Positions 21,801-33,500 of a DNA stretch of 64,000 bases are shown here, in pieces. Position 1 is the first letter of the stretch. Each line of letters opens with the position of its first letter. The notes below the pieces were generated by a model. That model ran no database searches. It saw only the letters and a list, made by a program, of their open reading frames with translations, and was not told where the DNA came from. A program made the translations under genes and the position numbers. Origin of the DNA: Massariosphaeria phaeospora (taxonomy: Eukaryota > Ascomycota > Dothideomycetes > Pleosporales); assembly GCA_011032825.1 (NCBI GenBank), contig JAADJZ010000001.1, positions 1,488,001-1,552,000 of the forward strand. Reading direction: 5' to 3'.

Positions 21801-24800
21801 TTGAGTCGCGAGGAAGCAGAGTTTACCGGCAGGTTTCAAGACTTTTACGACGTTGGAGAGTGTAGTTTGTGCTTGCGAACCCAGCGAATCGAGATCCGAT
21901 ATGAGAACCACGTCGTAATTCCGGTCCTTGATGTCATCGGTTGAAATGTCCCCACCAAAGTCTAGCGACTCGATAGTGGCATCATGAATAATCCCATCCA
22001 ACTTTGACTTCACCTCGACGTTGGCGCAGGAAATCGTTGCATCTCCTGTCTTCGAGATGCCCGCCAGAGTAGCACGGATGAGCAAAGGCGAATCTGACGC
22101 CACCTCTAGCACGGAGACGGTTGGGTTCGTATGGTAAATCATTTTCATATACTAATTCAGTTAGTAAACCGTGATGAGATAGACGTCCATATCTGACGTA
22201 CCTCAATCATCTTGTCAGTTCCACCGGAAGATGCAAGAGCCTGATCCAGGTCTTCGGAAGTAAGCAGGTCAACGGCAGGCCTCCACACTAGCTTACTAGC
22301 GATGGATCTAGCGCCGATCTGCTGGTTTCCGCTTACAGAACCACCTGCAACCTCGGCGCATAAGAACCCCCTAACTTCAATTGTTGGAAGGTGCTCTTGG
22401 TCATCAAGCATAACGATATCGGCCTTCAACTCTCGGAATCCATGTTTTGCCGATTTGCAGAATCCGGGAAGTTTAGCTCCAGGTATCCAGGGAACATTCG
22501 CAGAAATAACAACTTCGTCAATGGACTTTGGCACCATGGCGGTTAATGTATCCTTGCCCATTACAGCAGCAAAGGCGAGGTGAAAGATGGCATCAAGTGT
22601 ACCTGGGTGAATTACGTGGGGCCTGACGGACCCCTGAGGCATTGCGGCGGAAACGTCTGGAATTTCCACAAGCCCAAAGCTCATTCCGTCGCCATTGCGG
22701 GCTTCGCAAACATTCGCGAAAGTGGGCCCATACTGCAAACCCATCAGGGTCAAATCGCTGTAGAACTCCGCGCAGTCAATCGGGTTGTTGCAGGATGACC
22801 TCACGTCCAGATATTCAGTCTTCAGATTTTGTAGCTCTAGAAGCCTCTCATGGTAGGTATCAGAGCCCTGGGTAGGCTCGTATTCGACAAGAATCAGTCC
22901 GGAGCAATTCTTTACGAGGGCTTTGCCGTCGGGAGAGCTCGTAATCGTGAATTCTGTCCATGTCGATGCCAGATCGCGAGTTGATTGTATATGCGGCCTG
23001 AGTTGTACAATGCACTCCAAGTCCTCCTCATCCGAAATGATCGCTGCCGATGTCAACTGAATGTCCCGCAGCTTGTAAGAAGCTACCCGTTTGCTCTCGT
23101 CAGCGGTCTGCGAGGCGGCCTCGAGCGCCATAGCGAGGTAACCGGCAGCTGGGTACAGAATTGCGCCCTGTATCTTGTGATCGGCAATCCATGAGTCTTC
23201 CGACAGCCTGATGAATCCTCTCCACACATACTCGCGCTCACCAATAGACGGAGCAGGAGCACCGAGGAGACTGAGTTTTGGTTTCTGTCTAGAAAGAAAC
23301 TCTCTCTCAATACGCATGTCATGGTAGTAGCGCTGGGAATGTTTCCAAGGATAGGTGGGTAAGTCCACTAGAGTTTCAATGGATCGTTTGTTGCCGTCGG
23401 CGCTCGTCTCTTGAACGTTGACCTCGAACCCTTGAGCCCACAGTGCGCCGGCAAGTTTCAAGGCGGTTTCGGCAGCGTTCTGATTGCGCATTATAACTGA
23501 TTGATAAGGTATGTTCATGATGTTGTGGGCCTTGAGCGACTGCGTGGCAGGGCCTTGTAGCGCGGCGTGCGGTCCGATTTCGACTAGAAGATCTATGGCG
23601 TTCTCATCCACGCGCTTGCCATCTCTTACTGGTCGCAACATGTCGTAGATGGCAGTCGAGAACTTGACTGGGGAGATGAGATTCCGAACCCAGTTGACCG
23701 CACCGAGCTGCTTTGCCTCGATGGTGGAGCCGGTAACGCTAGAATGCATAATGCAGTCTCCTTTGGGTGCTAGAGGAACGACGTCGGAAAGTAGTTCGTA
23801 GTAGTCCTGGGCGACTGTTTGCATATGCGGAGAGTGGTACGCTGTGTCGATCTGAAGTTTTCTCGAAAACACATCAGCTGCTTGAAGCATTTTCAGCAGC
23901 TGATCAATACCAGAAGTGTCTCCAGAAATAGTAACGCTAGTAGGGGAGTTGATACAGGCGACGACCAGAGCTCCAGCTGTTACCTTGGCGATCCACTCCT
24001 CAGCCTTCTCTGGCGTGAGACCGACTGCCATCATTGAACCGTCAAGATCAGGCGAAGTAGACTTCATCTCAGTTGAAAGGACACCTCGGTAATACGCTAT
24101 CTTCCATGCGTCCTCTTTGCTCAACGCGCCCATGGCATAGGCCGCTGCGATCTCACCACTGGAATGGCCAGCGACAGCCGTGGGGCGAATACCCCACGTC
24201 CAGAGGAGGTCAACCAAAGCAACTTGCAACACCGTGCAGAGGGCTTGACTGAACTCGGCCAAGTGTAGCTGAGAGGTTGATTTGCCCTTCTCCAGCTCCT
24301 CGACTGCAGACCACGTACACTCACAGACATCTTGCAGGTATCGATCGGCTGCATGTAGGCAATCGCGGAACACGTGGTAGTTCATAAGTTCCATACCCAT
24401 CCTGGGCCACTGGGCTCCTTGGCCGGTAAAGACGAATCCAAGCCGGGGTTGCCTGGACGATTGCGCGACGAGTGCTGGGTATTCGCTGTTGTATAAAACC
24501 TCGGCAAGGTCATCCGGGCCTGATGCCACAACGAAAGTCTTCCACTGAAGACGGGACCGTCGGTCACTCAAGGTGTATGCAAGCTTCGACATGAATTCGT
24601 CGGCTTCAGTACTCGCGGCCTCCAGCTCGAGACCGTTGCGCTCAACATACTGGGCCAGGGGTCCTTTCACACGTTTTAGGCCCTCCTTGTCTTGAGCGCT
24701 CAGGACGAACAGCCGTGGACTTGGCCGGCCATGGACAGCATTGCCATGTGCACTGTGGGCACCGGCGTTGTTGAGCCCCGCCTTAGTTGCTGCGTGGTGC

Positions 24801-26391
24801 GGAAGGCTGAGCTGAGTGTGGTGCGTCCCGGAAAGTCCGCGCCCACCAAGGTACGATGCAGCATCGTCCAAGACGGCGTGGGCATTGGTCCCACCGTATC
24901 CGAACGAGTTGGTGCTGATGCGACGGACGCCAGAGGTAGGCCATGGTGTCAGCTGCGTCGGGACCTGGAGTTTCCACTCGTCGAACTTGATCTTCGGGTT
25001 GCCTCTCTTGAAGTTGATGCTAGGTGGGATCAAGCCCGTTTCCAAGATGAGGATGGCTTTGATGATGCCGGCGATGCCGGCGGCTGCCTCGAGATGGCCG
25101 ATCTGGGGAGCGGTGAGAAGACGGCGGGACTATGAGCAAGGGGGGCAACATACATTCGACTTCACTGAGCCCACCAGCAGCTTCTGGTCCGATGTGTGAG
25201 CAGCCGCAATCGTCCGGGCCAGCGCCTGGGTTTCTTCGCTGTCGCCCGCTTGGGTGCCGGTGCCCTGCGAAAATTAGCACCGTGCTCGATGACGTAATCA
25301 TTAGCCGCAACACCAACGCACTCCACCGCCAACCGCCAACACAACACGATACGCATACACGGCTAGGTACATCACAGCGTCGCATTACTCACATGGGCTT
25401 CCACGTACGCCGTGTCCTTGAACTCCAACCCGGCCCCTCGATACACATCCTCAATGAGCGCCGCTTGCGCATCCGCGCTAGGCACCGTGAGGCCTTTGGT
25501 GTGCCCATCGTGGTTCGACCCGGTTGCGCGAACGACTGCGCGGATGGGATCGCCCGCCAGAAGCGCGTCGTCGACGCGTCTCAAGACCACGCATCCGAAG
25601 CCTTCCCCACGCCCGTAGCCATTGCCCGACTCGTCGAAGCTCTTACATTTTCCATCTGGCGCCAGGAACCCTTGATTGGAGAGATATAGGAACATTTCTG
25701 GGTTCAGAAGCAGCGAGGTACCGCCTACAATTGCAACGTCACACTCGCGGCTTCGCAGGCTTTGGCACGCTACGTGCAATGCCACCAGACTGGACGAGCA
25801 TGCCGTGTCCAGAGTAAAGCATGGACCGCGCAGGTCCCATAACCAGGAGATTCGAGCGGACAGCGAAGTCGTACACGAGCCCGTTCCTGCGTACGTTGGT
25901 GCGTTATCCGGATCGCGGTACATCATCTCCTTGTAATCGCTGGTGAAATGACCCATGAACACGCCCGTCTTCGTTCCCGCGATCTTTTCGAGGGGCAAGC
26001 CGGCTCGCTCTAGGGCTTCGTAGGCGACCTCGATCATGATCCGATGCTGCGGATCTGTGGCTTCGACATCGTTCTTTGGCAGACTGAAAAAGTTTGCATC
26101 GAACTGGGATATGTCTTGTTTTAGGAAATGTGCGCCCTGGGTTGTGCTGGTGTTGCGTCTCTTGGTGGCCGACCAGAATGCGTCGATATCGAAACGCTCT
26201 TTCGGGATTCTCGACCAAGCCGCTGCAATACATGGTCAGCCGTCGTTCTAGATTGAGCCATCATGGTACTTACATTTGCCCGCACAGATCGATTCCCAGA
26301 AATTATCAAGAGTATCGCCGTCTCCAGGAAATCTGCAGGACAAGCCTGTAACTGCCACCGACTGATGGTCAGCAGTCTTTGTAGCACCCAT
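18896..26391 (-). CDS. Highly reducing type I polyketide synthase (HR-PKS)
   Basis: Six exons (26391-26274, 26222-25393, 25264-25154, 25102-22202, 22151-20977, 20927-18896) sum to 7167 nt, 2388 residues. Domains: KS from residue 10 with DTACSSS, HGTGT and NIGHLEAAAG; AT near 575-880 (TGQG, GHSSGE at about 667); DH near 960-1240 with His about 995 (HKIQGAILYP) and Asp about 1190 (HPGTLDAIFH); a degenerate methyltransferase remnant near 1320-1480; ER near 1660-2000 (HAAAGGVGQ at about 1814); KR from about 2024 (GGLGGLG, Tyr in GNYSAAG); ACP with Ser about 2338 (GIDSL). There is no release domain. It builds a reduced, unbranched chain, probably handed to the NR-PKS. An in-frame upstream ATG exists at 26442. 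Confidence 0.93.
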
Positions 26392-26854
26392 TTTAGTTTT
26401 CAACCACTCAAGAGCAACAACTCGAAGAGAAGGGCTATACAACAGAACGACGCAGACGAGTAATAATCAGTTGCCTGGATAACTACTGTTCAATGTCACT
26501 TGCATAAACCAAGGTTCCGTCTTTAGGGCCGGCCACCATGAGGGTACGAGCGTAACGGCAATTACTTTTTTACTACAAGAAACTTTCCAGGCTGACACCG
26601 GCGCTTTGCGGATCACAGCAGTGGAAACACCAAATGGGGAATTTCGTTCCGGCACATTTTTGTCTACAGATTTCACGGAAAAACGCCGAGGGATCCGACT
26701 CCAACTTTCGTGCGACTCCAGAACAATCCACAACTCGCACGCCCTAGACGACAAAGGCCGAAGTCCGAGACTCTCGAAATGTGTGGATGAAAGTGACCAC
26801 TCGCTATCTTATTGACTGCACCCTTGGTGCGTTGTCAGAAAACAGGTCGTCCAA
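26392..26854. promoter_or_regulatory. Bidirectional promoter, HR-PKS and ACP-like/TE gene
   Basis: 463 bp separate the two start codons, so the genes are probably co-regulated. CGACTCCA occurs twice (26696-26703, 26713-26720), 17 bp apart, and CCGAAGTCCGA lies at 26758-26768. These are related to the CGGAGTCC motif found in other promoters of the cluster. Confidence 0.5.
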
Positions 26855-28010
26855 ATGGCTACCATCATAGACAAGATTTTTGACATTCTCGCGGAGGAAA
26901 TTGGCGTCGAACGGGATGAGTTGGTGGGTGACTGCGAGTTCGCAGATCTGGGCGTTGACAACCTACTGGCGAAGTCCATCATATCCCGAATCGAAAAACT
27001 TGTCGAGTTCACTTTGGTCGCCACGATATTCGACAATTACCCAACTGCCGCCGATTTACAGAGCCATCTGTACCAGACCTTGAAGCTTCCAGGCCTAGGA
27101 AGTCCCAATAGTGTGCCTCCACACCCAGTATCAGCTCGGCCGGGCCCACTGTCGTTCGTCCTTCAAGGCAAACCCCAGGCATGCCTAAAAACGCTCTTCC
27201 TCCTCCCCGACGGTAGCGGTTCTGGCATGGCATATGCTCGCCTTCCCCAAATCGACCCCGAAATATGCCTTATCGCTTTGAATAGCCCATACCTGCGTGC
27301 TCCGACAACCACGAACTTCACCGTAGACGGAATCGCGGCCCTGTGGGCCACTGAGATTCAGTCCCGTCAGCCGCACGGTCCGTACTTCCTGGGAGGTTGG
27401 TCAGCAGGTGGATACTACTCGTTCGAAGTCACAAAATACCTCCAGCGCAAAGGCGAAAAAGTGGAGAAATTGGTGCTCATTGACAGCCCGTGTCGATTGG
27501 TTTACGAAGCGTTGCCGATAGAAGTCGTCCACTTCCTAAGCGCTCGTAATCTCATGGGCAACTGGGGAAGCAAATCACCACCGGCATGGATGGTAGACCA
27601 TTTCGACATCTCGATTCGTGCGATAGAGAATTACATGCCTACACCACTACAAGGGGTTCATATGCCGGATGTATGTATAATTTGGGCCGAAGAAGGCGTA
27701 CTCAAACGTGGCGATGGTCGATCGACGGGACTAGACATGAACGTCAAGATCACCCAAATGCTAGTCGAACGACCGCAAAACAAGGGGGCCCTGGGATGGG
27801 ATCGTCTGTTTTCGGGAGCTACTGTAAAGGTAGCGAGAATGCCGGGGAATCATTTTACGATCGTGTATCCACCGAACGTGAGTATTCGTCCTATATGATT
27901 GTGTTGGGCTTAACTCTAACCAAATACAGTGTGTATCACTCAGTGCGTTGCTTAGAGATAGTATGCACGACCGGAATGGGGAAATACGAGGCCTCTGGGA
28001 GAGAGTGTGA
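26855..28010 (+). CDS. Stand-alone pseudo-acyl-carrier-protein/thioesterase didomain protein
   Basis: Two exons (26855-27877, 27930-28010), 367 residues. Residues 1-80 have the length and pattern of a PKS acyl carrier domain, but the phosphopantetheine site reads LGVDNLLA: residue 36 is Asn (AAC, 26960-26962), one base from Ser (AGC). Residues about 105-365 form an alpha/beta-hydrolase thioesterase like the C-terminus of non-reducing PKSs: FLLPDGSGSG, GGWSAGG (Ser 183), LIDSP (Asp 210) and GNHF (His 333), so the triad looks complete. It probably cannot carry an acyl chain. It may dock with a PKS and hydrolyse or release chains, or be a relic of a third PKS. It shares a promoter with the HR-PKS, which has no release domain. 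Confidence 0.85.
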
Positions 28011-28278
28011 TGAGGAGAAAATAATTCATCTTTTGAATCTTGCTCATTCTTCGCCTCGTGCGACGTCCTCGATAGCGACAATATCTATCTTCATCGCTAA
28101 AACTTAACCAAAGGGACTAGGCTCGTAGAAACTATGTCACCTTCAGACCTCATCTGGGTGGTCCAGGACGGTATGGGAATCGAATAGTCGATGACCTTAT
28201 ATCTAAGTACTTGGCCAGCTGTCTATTTTGCATAACCGAGGGTGCACACTTGCCACAGCAACTTCAAGCGCGAACCCA

Positions 28279-29944
28279 CTAAGGGACAAAGGTTTTCTTC
28301 GAATGTTTCCCAACCGCTCGAATCCGCCTACCGAAGATGAAGAATAGATAGGGAATCGGCAACATAGCCACAGCCAAAAAGCCAAGGAGACTCATTCCCC
28401 AGTCGATCCCGAGGTTGGTGAACACTATGCGCACATGTCAGTTTCTTCAAGCGGAACAGCTCAGAGCGCACTTACACTCAGTGGCAAACAACGGAAACGC
28501 ACCCGCAAGGATGCTCCTCATAAACATATTTGCAGCTATCACACTGGCTGCTAGCCCAAGATAAGTATCCACAAGATACCCCAACGCACTCTGGAAGATC
28601 GTGAAAAAGCCCAGACCTAGGCAAGCGGCGCCGATGCAAAATCCAATCCAGTGCGTTGTCGCCTCAGCTGTCCAGGCCATGATAAAGAGTCCGCCTGCGA
28701 AAAACACCGAGCCAATCATCATAGGTGGTAAACGGGCTTCTGGAATGACCTTATTGCCGTTGGCTTCGAATTGGTTCTTGTAACGGACTGCACCCCACAT
28801 TATTACGAAGGAGGCGAATATTACACCGACGATGATGGCAACGAAAGGTATCGAAGAGTCCACGGCGCTCCAATGTCGGATTTGGGTAAATTCGAATGGG
28901 AATGTGGGGATAGTCAAGAAGATGATCGCATAGCAGAACGCAGCGTAGAGGTTGATAGCGAAAGCAATGGGGTCGATCATCATCTCGAGCGGCATCATAA
29001 GATATTTGCGCGAGAGTTGCGAGAACGAGGTGCCATGCTCTTGGGACTCTGAGTGGATGGCCCAGTTTTTTGTTTCATGGCGGATGCGGTTGGCTTTCCG
29101 GGCGAGGAGGACAGGAGGGAAGGATTCGTCGATGTAGATGGTGCTGAAGAGCAGGGAAACACCAAGGATGATGCCAGTAACCTGAAGACGTCGGCATTAG
29201 CTGACTTGCCATATTCAGAGGGTTCAAGAGCAACTCACATATAACGTCCATCTCCAGCCAACCGTCGGTTCCGCGGTCACCAACGCACTGCCCACAATTG
29301 GCGCAATACATGGCCCGATAATCACACTGAGTCCCCACAACAGCAGCGCGGGGCCTCGCTGCGTCGCTGGCCATATATCCGCCAATACACCGCCTGTATT
29401 GCTCAAAGGCGCGCCTCCGAATAAGCCGCCGAAGAAGCGGGTGATGAGTAGGGTTTGGATGTCTTTAGCGGTTGCCGAGGCGAAGCAGAAGAGTGTGAGA
29501 CCAAAGATCGGGAGTAAAATGGAGGGTTTGCGACCGTAGTATTCGGACATGGGGGCCCAGAGGAGGGGACCAAATGCGTTTCTAATGGGACAGTCAGCCA
29601 GAGTCATAAGCAACCTGCCTTCATTCGCTAATTGAGACATACCCGAAGAGAAAGAGCGACATGCCCAGGAGAGCGACTTCAGTGCTCACGCCAAATTGCG
29701 CCTTGACCTGTCCAATGCCAGAGTTGTACGCGGTACTTGCCCAAGCCGCACCCATAGTAACGAAGCTGTAGAGCAGAGTCGTGATTATTTTCTTCCTGAA
29801 CGGCCAGTTTAGCGCGTTAAGAGGATCATCAGGACCATCGAAGTCAATGAGGTTGGGGTCGACAGTAGGCTTCTCGTTGGCCTCCAACTGTGATGGGGGA
29901 GTTGAGGGCGGCGGCGAGGGCGCGATAACTTCCGATTTGGCCAT
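28279..29944 (-). CDS. MFS transporter, DHA1-type drug/metabolite efflux
   Basis: At least five exons from ATG 29944-29942. The N-terminal cytosolic tail is Pro-rich and ends FDGPDDPLNALNWPF, a hallmark of fungal multidrug MFS proteins. Hydrophobic helices follow, with APMSEYYGRKPS (motif A-like loop), LLITRFFGGLFGGAPLSNTG and PATQRGPALLLW. The last exon, from FTNLGIDWG to KTFVP, gives the final helix and stops at TAG 28281-28279. Introns with GT-AG ends lie near 28430-28480, 29180-29240, 29585-29640 and 29800. The protein sits in the plasma membrane and probably exports the cluster product by proton antiport. It is divergent from the NR-PKS with a shared promoter. Confidence 0.87.
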
Positions 29945-30533
29945 GGCGTCGTTTTGAAGAACAGTACGGAGTAGAGTCTGCTTTGAAGCTCAAGCTTGTG
30001 TGGCTCAGCGACTATTTGTTGCTTTCGTTCGGGTGGAGAGAAAGCTCCGCTCGGCTTCTGATTGGTCACGAAAGAGCGATAGGGCTAAACGTCTTCTCGA
30101 CCAAGTTACTGTTCGGCCGAGATATGAAAGAAGGGAGAATTCAGCCCGAGGGGGTTTGTGATCGGTCTGCCAGAGCAGAAGCCAAAGCGAAACTGCGAAA
30201 GAGCGAAGCTGCGAAACTGCGAAAGAGCGAAAGAGCGGAGCACGGACCCCGATAACTGCGCATCTAAGCTGCAGGGTCAAACAAGGATCTATGGGCTAAA
30301 AGAATGATCGCGATGAGAGTACCCATTCCGTGCCGCCTGAGCGCCGGACCCATTCAACTGTCCGTGTCAAAGTTCACCAGCACAATCCCCCGTGAACGTC
30401 TTAGAAAATGCAGCGAAAAAGTCCCGACCCGAATTCGAATTCCTGCAGCGAGTCCGAGCATAGAATTTGGCCCAGCGAGCATACCTAGTCACCGCGATGT
30501 ATACTCTAAAGCAAACAACTGTGATTCTTGTCC
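29945..30533. promoter_or_regulatory. Bidirectional promoter, MFS transporter and NR-PKS
   Basis: 589 bp between the two start codons. It contains the octamer array at 30187-30242 (listed separately) and GCGAGTCCGAG at 30448-30458, related to motifs in other promoters of the cluster. Confidence 0.5.
30187..30242 (+). repeat. 8-bp periodic repeat (GCGAAANN) in NR-PKS promoter
   Basis: Seven consecutive octamers begin with GCG and most read GCGAAA: GCGAAACT, GCGAAAGA, GCGAAGCT, GCGAAACT, GCGAAAGA, GCGAAAGA, GCGGAGCA. The first 21 bp recur after 24 bp, so a 24-bp duplication overlies the 8-bp period. The array ends about 290 bp before the NR-PKS start. Confidence 0.7.
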
Positions 30534-33500
30534 ATGATATCCAGCGATCTGGTAGACCCGGCAGTCGACATTCCATTTTCTCAATCTCCTGCAATGAAAC
30601 CAATCAATCTCGTCCTTTTCGGCGATCAGACCGTAGAAAAGCGGTCCTCGATTCAAGCCCTTGTCAGACACTCAAAGAGTTCGACTGGGGCTCGACGGCT
30701 GCTGCAGGAGGCGACTGATCTCGTGCAGCTCCACTTCGGCCAACTGAGCAAAGAGGACCGAGCATGGGATCACGAGATTCATACACTGCTAGGTCTTGCA
30801 GAAGATAATGCGTCCGAACAAAAGCCAAATGGCGTTGTTGCTACAATTCTTATGTGCATTGGCAGGTTGGGGGAGTTGATCGTGTTAGCTTTTCGTTCTT
30901 CCTCCCTATATTCGTTCTGACCATCCACTAGTCACGCCGAAGAAGACGCATCAATATTAGGGTCTGAAAATGATCCCGTTCAAGTGCTCGCGTTTTGCAC
31001 TGGGTTGTTACCAGCGGCAGCACTGGTGGCCGCGAGGGACACCAATGAGCTATTTGAGCTTGCAACCGAGTTGATTTCTATCACATTACGCATGTGCATC
31101 GCTATGCAACGACGAATGAACATGATCGAGGACACGAACCTCAGCTGGGCTACCACCATACTGGGTGCAACTCCTGACAAGGTCCAACCCATCCTCGAAG
31201 AATTCCACGAAGTACAGGTAAGCGAGTATTGGTCAACGGAAGGACGACGACTCAACTAATATTCTGATTGCAGAACATCCCATATCCAAAACGTATAGCG
31301 ATTGGAGTGATTTCCGCGGGATGGTTGACACTGATTGGAGCTCCGTCGTCTCTAGGCCGTCTTATGAAGTTCTCGAAAGACTTGGATGAAGCCCCAAAGA
31401 TGAAGACCAACACCAATGGGGTCGTGCATACGCCCTACATCCCCATTTTTGACCTCGATACAGCACTAGGCAGCTCGCCTCTTCTTGATCTGCCGATCAC
31501 TTCCAAAGCTAGGATCCTCTCACCAGCGTCGTGCAAGCCATATCCAAATGGAACGCTTCGAGCTCTGCTGAGTGAAATTCTCCCAGACATTGCACAGAGA
31601 GCTTTACGTGTTGACGACACTGCAAGTGCTTGCATATCCGGCTTCGCGGGTTCAAGGCCCGTTTCACTAACAGTTATGGGTCCCACGGGAAATCAGTCTG
31701 CTGTGGAACAGCTGCTGAAAAGTCATAACGTTGAGTATCAGATCAATCAACATCACAGACCTGAGAAAGGTATCGCAAGTCGCGGAGGGTCGGATATGGT
31801 CGCCATTGTAGGCATGTCGGCGAGATTACCTGGGAGTGACACAGTGGAAGCGTTTTTCGAGACTTTATTAGATGGGAAAATTCAGATTGATAAGGTAAGA
31901 ACTGATGCCGAATTTACTTTACGAGCTATATTAACAATCGTAGATCCCGAATTCGCGATTCGATATCGATAAATATTACGACCCCACCGGCAAGAGGCGC
32001 AACACAACGTCCACGAATCAAGCTGCATGTCTCGAGCGCCCAGGCTACTTTGATAATCGTCTCTTCAATGTCTCGCCACGAGAAGCACTTCAAATGGATC
32101 CACTTCAACGCATGCTTCTTACTACCAGTTGGGAAGCACTGGAGATGGCTGGTTATTCCAAGAACGCAACACCATCCACGCAGAGCAACCGCATTGCGAC
32201 ATATTTCGGCCAGGCTGCCGAAGACTGGCGTGAAGTTCTCAATAACGACGAGATTGACATCTACTACGTTCCGGGATTGTCACGAGCATTCGGGCCAAGC
32301 CGTCTAGCTTACTATCACAAATGGGGTGGCGGCACATATGCGTTAGACGCTGCGTGCGCCACGAGCACAACCGCTATACACTTGGCGTGTAAAGCATTGT
32401 CCACCCGTGAATGCGACACAGCACTAGCGGGTGGCGGCTCGCTTACTGTGTCTCCGACTGGGTTCGCTGGACTTAGCAGGTCTGGAATGACCTCGAACAA
32501 TGGAGGTTGCCGAACTTTCCACGACGATGCTGACGGGTATGCTCGCGGCGAGGGAATAGGCGTTGTTGTTCTCAAGCGACTGGAAGATGCGGTTGCTGAT
32601 AACGACAACGTCTTGGGTGTTATCCGAGGGCATGCAAGGACATACACATCAACGTCAACTTCGATCACACATCCTAGCGCCGAGTCACAGTCACGTCTCT
32701 ATGAAGAGATCTTGCGACAAACTAGCGTGGTGCCAAATGAAATAGCGTACGTGGAGATGCACGGAACAGGCACTCAAGCGGGGGATTTCGAAGAGATGAG
32801 CTCCGTCATCCGAGTACTCGGCCCCCAGAGATCGAAGAAAAATATCTTGACTGTCGGCGCAGTCAAAGCAAATATCGGACACGGAGAAGCGGCAGCGGGT
32901 GTCACGTCGTTGATCAAGGTGCTGATGATGTTGCGAGAGAAGAAGATACCAGCACAGCCTGGGCTCCCCTTTAAACTCAACCACCACTTCCCTAAACTGG
33001 ACAACGCTCATATTCGAATTGCGGGCATCGGTGGGAAAGATTTGACGTTGAGACCTAGTCCCACTGCGACTGATGGGAAAATCAAGTGCCTAGTCAGCAG
33101 CTTCGACGCTTCCGGGGGTAACACTGGGCTGGTTGTAGAGGAAGCACCAGACCGTCCGATGAAAGAAGACAATCCGCTTCCCGCTCATGTCGTCACTCTC
33201 TCCGCGAGGACTCCAGCATCGTTGCAGCAAAATCGAAAGAGACTGTTAGACTATCTCATGCGACATCCGGAGACAAAATTGGCTGACTTGGCCTACACAA
33301 CCACCGCCCGAAGGATGCACGAGGTTCTTCGTGGGGCACACGTGGGAACGTCTACCAGAGACATAATCACCAGTTTACGCGAAGACGTGATGAAAGAGGG
33401 ACCAAATGATCCCAAGAAGAAAGCACCTTCCTCCAACGTGGTATTCGCATTCACCGGCCAAGGCTCACAATATGCGGGTATGGGACGACAATTGTATCAA

